In this document: positions 58,721 to 64,000 of the stretch, in pieces
Position numbering within the stretch: position 1 is the first letter of the stretch
Layout of the letters: every line of letters begins with the position of its first letter
NCBI RefSeq assembly: GCF_006539945.1
Contig: NZ_BJNZ01000001.1
Span: 124,001 to 188,000 of the forward strand
DNA: 64,000 bases
Source: Cellulosimicrobium cellulans
GTDB lineage: Bacteria > Actinomycetota > Actinomycetes > Actinomycetales > Cellulomonadaceae
Direction of reading: 5' to 3'
Notes under the pieces: generated by a model
What the model was told of the DNA's origin: nothing
Database searches by the model: none
Seen by the model: only the letters and a program-made list of their open reading frames with translations
Made by a program: the position numbers and the translations under genes

Positions 58721-59878
58721 ATGAGCACACGAACCCCGCCCCCGTCCGCTACCGCACCTTCCGGCCCGCGCACGGTCGCCGTCGGGTCCCTCGCCGGAGC
58801 GCCGCCCGGTCCCGGGGCGCATGCCACCCGTGGTCGGTGGATCGCCCCCACGGCCGCGGCGTGGTGGGCGGTCGGGGGAGTCGCGGCCCTCGTCGTGACC
58901 CTGGCCGGTGGCACGCTCGCGGTGGGCGACGCGAACGACCTGTCGTTCGGCGCCCTGAGCGGGGTCGCGGGCGCGACGCTCACGCCCTGGGTCGCGGTCC
59001 TCGCGCTCGTCGGCGCCGCGACCGCGCTGCGGGCGTGGCTCGGGGGCCGGCACGGCCCCGTCGCCCGGGCCGACCGCGCGCTGACCGTCGCGGCGACCGC
59101 GGTCGTCTCGGCCGGGGTGCTCGCCCTCACCGACGCGTCGATCCTGGCGCGGCTGGGGTACCTGCCGGTCACGCTCGTCATGGCACCGTTCGACCCCGTG
59201 ATCCGGGCGGCGTTCGAGGACTTCCTGGGCCCCGGCCCGCTCACCCAGCTCGCGCTCCTGGCCGGCGGCGCCCTGCTCGTCGCCTCGACATGGCGGTTCG
59301 TGCGCCGCGGGGTCGGGGCGTGCGCGTCGTGCGGGCGGCGGCACGACGGCCACGACCCCGCCTGGACGACGCCCGCCGCCGCGGCGCGCTGGGGCCGGAC
59401 GGCCGCGCTCGTCGCCGCCGCGATCCCGACGTTCTACGCGGTGACCCGCATCGCCTGGGTCCTCGGCATCCCGCTCGGCTTCTCGCCCGACGACGTCGCG
59501 CAGCTCGCCGGGGACGACGGCTGGGTCGCCGCGCTCGGGCTGGGCGGCTTCGCGCTCGTCGGCGCGGTGCTCACGCTCGGCCTGTTCCAGCGCTGGGGCG
59601 AGGTCTTCCCCCGGTGGACGGTCGGGCTCGCGGGCCGCAGGGTCCCGGTCGGGCTGGCGGTCGTCCCCGCCACGATCGTCGCGGTCGCGGTGCTCCCCGC
59701 GGGGCTCTCGCTCATCGTCCTCGGGTTCGGCGAGAGCCGGCTGGCCCTGACCGCGGACTCGTGGGGCGCCGTCGGACCGACGCTCCTGTGGCCGGTGTGG
59801 TCCCTCGCCCTGGGTGCGGCGACCTACGCCTACTGGCTCCGCCGCCGCGCCACGTGCCGCACCTGCGCCCGCGGGTGA
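58721..59878 (+). CDS. Multi-pass membrane protein with terminal Cys pairs, unknown function
   Basis: A 385-residue protein with ~9 hydrophobic segments. Two Cys pairs stand out: CASCGRRHDGHD in a cytoplasmic loop near residue 206 and CRTCARG at the very C-terminus; together with the His residues they could bind zinc or form a redox pair. No family recognised. The gene follows the two-component system and the DoxX-like gene, in the same orientation. Its stop codon overlaps the first unit of a 22-bp tandem duplication that leads into a family-A palindrome. Confidence 0.6.
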   Translation: MSTRTPPPSATAPSGPRTVAVGSLAGAPPGPGAHATRGRWIAPTAAAWWAVGGVAALVVTLAGGTLAVGDANDLSFGALSGVAGATLTPWVAVLALVGAATALRAWLGGRHGPVARADRALTVAATAVVSAGVLALTDASILARLGYLPVTLVMAPFDPVIRAAFEDFLGPGPLTQLALLAGGALLVASTWRFVRRGVGACASCGRRHDGHDPAWTTPAAAARWGRTAALVAAAIPTFYAVTRIAWVLGIPLGFSPDDVAQLAGDDGWVAALGLGGFALVGAVLTLGLFQRWGEVFPRWTVGLAGRRVPVGLAVVPATIVAVAVLPAGLSLIVLGFGESRLALTADSWGAVGPTLLWPVWSLALGAATYAYWLRRRATCRTCARG

Positions 59879-59920
59879 CACCGCACGCGGTCGAGCACGA
59901 CACCGCACGCGGTCGAGCAC
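59877..59920. repeat. Tandem duplication of 22 bp
   Basis: The 22-base unit beginning GACACCGCACGCGGTCGAGC occurs twice in a row (59877-59898, 59899-59920) and ends inside the left arm of the family-A palindrome; the first unit overlaps the stop codon of the upstream gene. Confidence 0.85.
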
Positions 59921-59968
59921 GACATGAGGGTCGTTATCCGACGGATAACGACCCTCATGTCGTGCTCG
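59914..59968. repeat. REP-like palindrome, family A (intergenic copy), possible bidirectional terminator
   Basis: Perfect 27-base arms around a single A (55 bp). Located between two convergent genes. Its left half matches the element inside the kinase gene at 6409-6467. Confidence 0.9.
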
Positions 59969-59973
59969 GCGGG

Positions 59974-60825
59974 CTATTGGGGTGCTTCCGGGCCGTCTTG
60001 GCCGGCGATCAGGTCGCCGCAGGTGGTCTCCTGGGCCGTCGTGACGACCGGGTTGTCCGCGGCGGCGTCCTGCGCGACCGTCTCCTCCTCGCCGTTCGTC
60101 GCCGTCTGCGCGCCCGCGTCGAGGTCGACGAAGGTGCGGGACACGGTGAAGGTCGTCCCGTCGTCGGACACGGCGTTCAGACCCGCGAGGCGCAGCTCCC
60201 CGTCGACCTCGGTGCAGCCGACGCCCGTGCCGAACCCGGTGAAGCCCTTGTCGAACGTGTACTGCTCGCCCTGGGGGTTCTGCGTCGGGGTCACGGCGCA
60301 GTCGGCGGCGGAGAACAGCAGGACCTCACGGCCCGTGTCGACGAGCGCGATCGGCGCGGTGGCGTCGCCCGCGGCGACGAGCTGGACGATCGCGCTCGCC
60401 GCGACCGGGCTCGCGGACTCGATCGGGGCGGAGAACGTCGCGCCCGACGCGGTCGTGATCCCGAACGCGCGGTCCGCGCCGCCGGTCAGCCACGCGGTGT
60501 CCGGGCGGCCGTCGCCGTCCACGTCGACGATCTCGTGCGTGCCCGCCCCCGCGGGGACGCCGTCGCCCGCCGCGGGGCACCCCTCGGCGGCGGGCGTCGA
60601 CGTGTCGTCGGTCGGCGTGCCCGTGTCCGTCGGCGACGGGTTCGGGGACTCCGTCGCCGTCGGGGTCTCCGCCGCGGGCGCGTCGTCCGTCGGGCGGTTG
60701 ACGAGCCACACGACGACGCCGATCACCACCACCGCGACGATCGTGAGCACGACCCACGGCCAGGTCCGCCGCGGCCGCTCGGGCTCGGGGTCGGGCGTGG
60801 GGAAGGGCAGCTCGGGCGTCGTCAT
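59974..60825 (-). CDS. Membrane-anchored extracytoplasmic protein with a DxDxDG repeat motif
   Basis: A 283-residue protein: short cytoplasmic N-terminus (Pro/Glu rich), a single helix RRTWPWVVLTIVAVVVIGVVVWLVNRP (residues ~20-45), a Thr/Pro-rich linker, and an outer domain with HEIVDVDGDGRPDTAWLTGG, a calcium-binding FG-GAP/VCBS-like loop. Four Cys in the outer domain suggest disulfides. It may be a wall-associated or sensor protein. ATG 60825 is chosen (TTGCCT six bases upstream); a TTG at 60837 is an alternative. Family unknown. Confidence 0.65.
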   Translation of the reverse strand: MTTPELPFPTPDPEPERPRRTWPWVVLTIVAVVVIGVVVWLVNRPTDDAPAAETPTATESPNPSPTDTGTPTDDTSTPAAEGCPAAGDGVPAGAGTHEIVDVDGDGRPDTAWLTGGADRAFGITTASGATFSAPIESASPVAASAIVQLVAAGDATAPIALVDTGREVLLFSAADCAVTPTQNPQGEQYTFDKGFTGFGTGVGCTEVDGELRLAGLNAVSDDGTTFTVSRTFVDLDAGAQTATNGEEETVAQDAAADNPVVTTAQETTCGDLIAGQDGPEAPQ

Positions 60826-60877
60826 TCCCTCAGGCAATCACCCGCGACGACGCGCGGCACCCCGGCGCGCCGGAGGG

Positions 60878-61987
60878 TCACGGGGTCGGCGCGTCCGTCC
60901 AGCGGAGCCAGTCGACCATGTCGTCCGCCTCGCACTGCCACGTCAGGTCGTCCTCGTCGTCCCGGGTGATGCCCCTCGCCGCGTCGAGCGCACGTCGCTC
61001 GTCCCGGCAGGTGGCGACGAAGTCACCCGGGCTGGCCCAGATGTCGTTCGCCACGTAGTCGTCGGCGAAGGCCTGGAGGGCGGCGTCGTCCGCGGACAGC
61101 GCGCTGCTGCGCGTCACGGCCGCCCGAGAGCCCTCGGCCGCGTCCCAGACCGTCGCGCACGCCTCGGGGTCGGGGTCGGTGTCGCAGCCGCCGTACCCGG
61201 CGTTCCTGCCGTACTCGTCGCGCACGAAGACCCCGCGGACGGCCGGAGCGGGGAGATCGGTCCGTGCGTCCGCGGCGACCCGCATCGCGAAGATGCCGCC
61301 CCATGACCCGGCGGCGAGCGGCGAGACGGGTAGGTCGAGGGTCACGCGCGCCTCGCCCTCCGGGCCGCGCAACGTCTCTCGTGCCACGACGGTCGCGACC
61401 GTCGGGTTCTCGGTCGTGCCTGGGTTCGACACGAGTCCGGCGGCGAGCTGGTCGCTGCCGTCCGGGCCGGTCACGAGGGCGAGGTCACCTCGCGACTCGA
61501 CCACGGGACCCTCGGGCAGCTCGGCACCGGACAGCAAGGTCTCGAGGTCGGCGTCGTCGCCGGCCCAGACCCGCAGCGGCAGGTCGACGGCACCCGGCTC
61601 GACCGTGAGGAGGAACCGCGTCCCGGGCTCCCAGGTCGGCAGGCCCAGGTCCACGACGACCCCGCCGCCCGCCCGGTCGTGGACGCGCGGGTCCGCGGCC
61701 GCGGTGACGCCCGGGGCGACCTCGACCACCCCCGCCGCGCCGGTGCTGCCCGACGCCGCGGCCGAAGGCGCGTCGTCGGCACCCGTCCGGGGGGAGAGCG
61801 GCCCCGTGAGCAGCCCGACCGCTGCGGCACAGCCGGCGGTCGCGGAGAGCGCCGCCGTCCGGCGGCGGCGCTGCGCGCGGCGCGACGAGGTCAGGACACG
61901 GTGGGCGTCGAGCGTGGAGTGCAGGTGGTCGGGCGCGACGGCGGCGCGCAGCCCGGCGGCGAACGCCGCGTCGTCGTGGTCGGTCAT
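60878..61987 (-). CDS. Putative anti-sigma-like membrane protein, partner of the ECF sigma factor
   Basis: A 369-residue protein with a short N-terminal cytoplasmic part (HDDAAFAAGLRAAVAPDHLHSTLDAHR), one helix around residues 45-65 and an extracytoplasmic Ser/Thr/Asp-rich domain. Gene order and the ATGA overlap with the sigma-factor gene are those of sigma-anti-sigma pairs, but the N-terminal region lacks the HxxxCxxC ZAS motif, so it would be a non-zinc anti-sigma factor or a sensor. Several Cys in the outer domain (CDTDPDPEACATVW, CRDERR, WQCEADD) may form disulfides. Function is inferred from position. Confidence 0.55.
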   Translation of the reverse strand: MTDHDDAAFAAGLRAAVAPDHLHSTLDAHRVLTSSRRAQRRRRTAALSATAGCAAAVGLLTGPLSPRTGADDAPSAAASGSTGAAGVVEVAPGVTAAADPRVHDRAGGGVVVDLGLPTWEPGTRFLLTVEPGAVDLPLRVWAGDDADLETLLSGAELPEGPVVESRGDLALVTGPDGSDQLAAGLVSNPGTTENPTVATVVARETLRGPEGEARVTLDLPVSPLAAGSWGGIFAMRVAADARTDLPAPAVRGVFVRDEYGRNAGYGGCDTDPDPEACATVWDAAEGSRAAVTRSSALSADDAALQAFADDYVANDIWASPGDFVATCRDERRALDAARGITRDDEDDLTWQCEADDMVDWLRWTDAPTP

Positions 61988-62592
61988 GATCGGTCTCCTT
62001 CGAGTCGGGCGGTCGACGGGTGGGCGCGGGTCTCGGTGACGGCGGGGTCGTCGGCGAGTGCCGTGCGCAGGCGGGCGAGGGCGCGGGACGCGGTGGACTT
62101 CACGGTCCCGACGGGGATGGAGAGCTCACGCGACACCTCCGCCTCCGAGAGGTCGAGCAGGTGCCGCAGCACGACGACGCGGCGTTGGCGCAGGGGAAGC
62201 GTGAGGAGCGCCCGCACGACGGCGTCGCGGTCGTGGACGGGGCCCGTCGCGTCGGGCGCGTGCCGTCGGGCGTCGTGGTCGAGGCCGGTGAGCACCTCGC
62301 GGCGCGTGCGCCGCCAGGTGTCGACGCGCAGGTTGGCGAGGATCGCGCGGGCGTAGGCGAGCGGGTCGCCCTGCCGCGCGCGCCCCCACGCGCGCCACGT
62401 GCGCTCGAAGGTCTGCTGCGTGAGCTCCTCCGCGCGGTGATGGTCACCCGAGAGGAGGTACGCGAGCCGGTAGAGCGGGTCCTTCGCGGCCTCGACGAAC
62501 GACACGAACTCCTCGGCGTGGTCCGCGCCGGTGACCACGTGCAGGTCACGGTCGGTCCACATGCTCGTTGCTGCCGGGTCGTCGGCCGTCAT
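61984..62592 (-). CDS. ECF RNA polymerase sigma factor (SigE family)
   Basis: A 202-residue ECF sigma factor: region 2 EEFVSFVEAAKDPLYRLAYLLSGDHHRAEELTQQTFERTWRAW with LANLRVDTWRR, and region 4 ALLTLPLRQRRVVVLRHLLDLSEAEVSRELSIPVGTVKSTASRALARLR. It belongs to the SigE-family (ECF41/50-like) group of actinobacteria. Starts: ATG 62592 follows GAGGG seven bases upstream; an upstream GTG at 62622 is in frame. A GGAACC element (62647-62652, minus strand) may be the -35 of its own promoter. The partner membrane protein overlaps its stop (ATGA). Confidence 0.88.
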   Translation of the reverse strand: MTADDPAATSMWTDRDLHVVTGADHAEEFVSFVEAAKDPLYRLAYLLSGDHHRAEELTQQTFERTWRAWGRARQGDPLAYARAILANLRVDTWRRTRREVLTGLDHDARRHAPDATGPVHDRDAVVRALLTLPLRQRRVVVLRHLLDLSEAEVSRELSIPVGTVKSTASRALARLRTALADDPAVTETRAHPSTARLEGDRS

Positions 62593-62669
62593 GAGGGTGC
62601 CCTCGTCGTCATCGTCACGCACTCAGCACGCAACGGGAGACCGAGAGGTTCCACCCGGGCGGAGACCGG

Positions 62670-63743
62670 TCAGCGGCGCAGGGCCCGGGCGAGGGCTCGG
62701 GTGAGCGCGTCGCCGTCGGGGCCGAACGCCGTCGGGACGCCGCCGCCGACCTCGCCCGGGAGGCTGCCCGGCGTGGGCAGCGGCGAGCCGTGGGCGAGGA
62801 CCTGCTGCGCGGGCGTCAGCTCGCGGATCGCGACGGCCGCGACGTGGTCCGGGTACCGCCGCGCGGCACGCGCGTAGATCTCGGGGTCGTGCTGGCCGTC
62901 GTCGCCGACGAGCAGCCAGTCAACGTCGGGCAGCTCGCGGAAGAGGCGGTCGAGGGACGTGTCCTTGTGCTCGGGGCCGCTGCGGAACCAGCCGGTGTTC
63001 GTCGGGCCCCAGTCGGTGAGCAGGAGCGGGCCGGGCGGGAACCCGTGCCGCTGGAGGAACCGGCGCAGGTTCGCGGCGGTGTTCCAGGCGCCCGTCGAGA
63101 CGTAGACGAACGGGGTGCCGGGGCGCTCCGTCGCGATCCCGCGGTAGAGGGCGGCCATCCCCGGCACGGGCACGCGCGCGCTCGAGTGCCGCACGAACGT
63201 GTTCCACGCCGCGATGAACGGGCGGGGGACGGCGGTCACCATCGCGGTGTCGTCGATGTCGGACACGACGCCGAGCCGGCGCCCGTCGGCCACGACGAAC
63301 ACGCGGCCCTTCGCGACCGCGCCCGAGGAGGGGCGGAACGTCACGTCGTGCCAGCCCGGTGCGAGCGCGACGTCGATCGTCGCGTCGAGGTAGCCGCCGC
63401 GGTCGGACACGAGGTCGACCGTCGTGCTGCCCACGTGGACCCGGACCTCCTCCCGCGGTGCCGGGGCCGTGAAGAAGTACCGCCATCCGCGGCGGTCCGC
63501 GGACTCGCGCTCGTGCAGCGCGGGGTCGAACGCGGGGCTCGCGAGGAGCACGCGCCCCAGGACGCGGACGCGTCGGGGGCTGCCGTACCCGGCGAACGGC
63601 TCGACGCGCGGGCGCCACCCGCGCGCCTTCTGGAAGCGGGAGACGACGGCGCGCCACCGGTCCTCGAGCCGCGCCGCCCGGTGGGGTCGCTGGCTCGGGG
63701 TGGCCTCGGTCGTGACGGTCGGTACAGGTGCGGTCTGGGGCAT
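62670..63743 (-). CDS. App1-family phosphatidate phosphatase-like protein (DUF2183)
   Basis: A 357-residue protein of the App1/DUF2183 family, HAD-type phosphatases active on phosphatidic acid in yeast. Signature SDIDDTAMVTAVPRPFIAAW (catalytic DxDxT), Ser/Thr in FVYVSTGAWNTA, Lys in HKDTSLDRLF and DWLLVGDDGQHDPEIYA. A beta-sandwich precedes it (residues ~50-165). Bacterial members are of unproved function, perhaps lipid or phosphoinositide turnover. The protein starts at ATG 63743. It is divergent from the last gene. Confidence 0.88.
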   Translation of the reverse strand: MPQTAPVPTVTTEATPSQRPHRAARLEDRWRAVVSRFQKARGWRPRVEPFAGYGSPRRVRVLGRVLLASPAFDPALHERESADRRGWRYFFTAPAPREEVRVHVGSTTVDLVSDRGGYLDATIDVALAPGWHDVTFRPSSGAVAKGRVFVVADGRRLGVVSDIDDTAMVTAVPRPFIAAWNTFVRHSSARVPVPGMAALYRGIATERPGTPFVYVSTGAWNTAANLRRFLQRHGFPPGPLLLTDWGPTNTGWFRSGPEHKDTSLDRLFRELPDVDWLLVGDDGQHDPEIYARAARRYPDHVAAVAIRELTPAQQVLAHGSPLPTPGSLPGEVGGGVPTAFGPDGDALTRALARALRR

Positions 63744-63872
63744 GGGCGCAGCGGTGTCCTCGGTCGGGGGTGGCTGGTCAACCCTGTCACAGCCTCCCGA
63801 CGCGCGCGGTGCCGGCCGGCCTCGGCGCGTGGCCCTCGGGCCTGGCGGGGTGCGGGCCGGTGCGCCCGAACC

Positions 63873-63878
63873 TAGCGT
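63873..63878 (+). promoter_or_regulatory. Leaderless -10 box of the last gene
   Basis: TAGCGT six bases before GTG 63885. Confidence 0.55.
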
Positions 63879-63884
63879 GGGCGC

Positions 63885-64000
63885 GTGAGCCAGCAGACGC
63901 CCCCGAACCCTGCCGACCTGCCCGCGCGGGCGACCCCGCCGGGCGTGAGCGACGCGACCGTCGAGGCGCTCGGAGCGCTGAGCGAGGCGCTCGAGACGAC
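63885..64000 (+). CDS. N-terminus of an unidentified protein (truncated by window end)
   Basis: The first 38 codons are visible, from GTG 63885 with a leaderless TAGCGT box. The fragment starts with a Pro-rich stretch and continues VSDATVEALGALSEALETT, a helix like that at the start of small actinobacterial proteins of unknown function. Nothing more can be said. Confidence 0.6.
   Translation, partial: MSQQTPPNPADLPARATPPGVSDATVEALGALSEALET

Overview
The window is about 64 kb of very GC-rich DNA (by eye well above 70% G+C). Genes are densely packed, with many GTG starts, many 4-bp ATGA/GTGA stop-start overlaps and many leaderless starts. Gene content points to a Gram-positive soil actinobacterium of the order Micrococcales, most like Cellulosimicrobium, Cellulomonas or Isoptericola. 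That content includes a secreted GH16 beta-1,3-glucanase with a ricin-type CBM13, an IdeR/DmdR-type iron box, a CebR-type sugar operator, and LytTR, NarL and ECF-sigma signalling genes. The genus is an inference. No rRNA, tRNA, CRISPR array, prophage or insertion sequence was recognised, so this looks like ordinary chromosome with a modest accessory component.

Layout. 1-5.9 kb: end of a GntR/FCD regulator, a VOC protein, an MFS transporter broken by one extra base in a G7 tract and coupled to a 58-aa protein, a uridine-kinase-like protein without a P-loop, a glutathione peroxidase, a membrane protein, an SDR dehydrogenase and an AlkD-like DNA glycosylase. 6.0-11.3 kb: a translationally coupled operon of an amino-sugar kinase (BadF/MurK type), an RpiR/MurR regulator and a 1037-aa FAD/FeS D-lactate-dehydrogenase-like enzyme, plausibly for N-acetylmuramic acid or GlcNAc salvage. 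11.3-19.7 kb: MFS, PhzF, a 1107-aa secreted multidomain carbohydrate protein and an MMPL transporter, separated by strong hairpins. 19.7-23.9 kb: an FBP-domain protein, a 690-bp region with a possible tiny structured transcript, an orphan ATP-synthase-epsilon-like protein, small proteins and a DUF234-type ATPase. 23.9-27.8 kb: metF-metE behind a SAM riboswitch.

28.2-38.9 kb is a carbon-uptake and iron region. A LytS-type kinase, LytTR regulator, DUF485 protein and sodium:solute symporter form one overlapping operon. The carbon-starvation/pyruvate transporter cstA and its small partner lie nearby, and cstA is preceded by two direct repeats that fit the LytTR half-site consensus, so the two-component system probably controls both. 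Between them sit a siderophore-binding lipoprotein and ferric-siderophore reductase behind an iron box. 39-49.5 kb: GNAT, a TetR-MFS-acetyltransferase operon with a triple operator, two alpha/beta hydrolases (one divergent from a TetR gene with two operators), a NYN-LOTUS RNase-like protein, the GH16 glucanase and a cation/proton antiporter. 49.6-55.3 kb: 8-oxoguanine/guanine-type deaminase with a xanthine/uracil permease, an amino-acid permease and a PlsC acyltransferase. 55.3-64 kb: ZIP transporter, NarL-type two-component pair, DoxX-like and other membrane proteins, a secreted protein, an ECF sigma/anti-sigma pair and an App1-type phosphatase.

The most unusual feature is a set of REP-like palindromes. 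Two families each have one intergenic copy and one copy inside a protein-coding gene, where it is translated in frame: family A in the sugar kinase and family B in the DUF485 gene. A third palindrome lies inside metE. Many genes (about 18 of 58) show an almost fixed arrangement: a TAGGCT-like -10 box, 6-7 bases, then the start codon, as expected for leaderless mRNAs.
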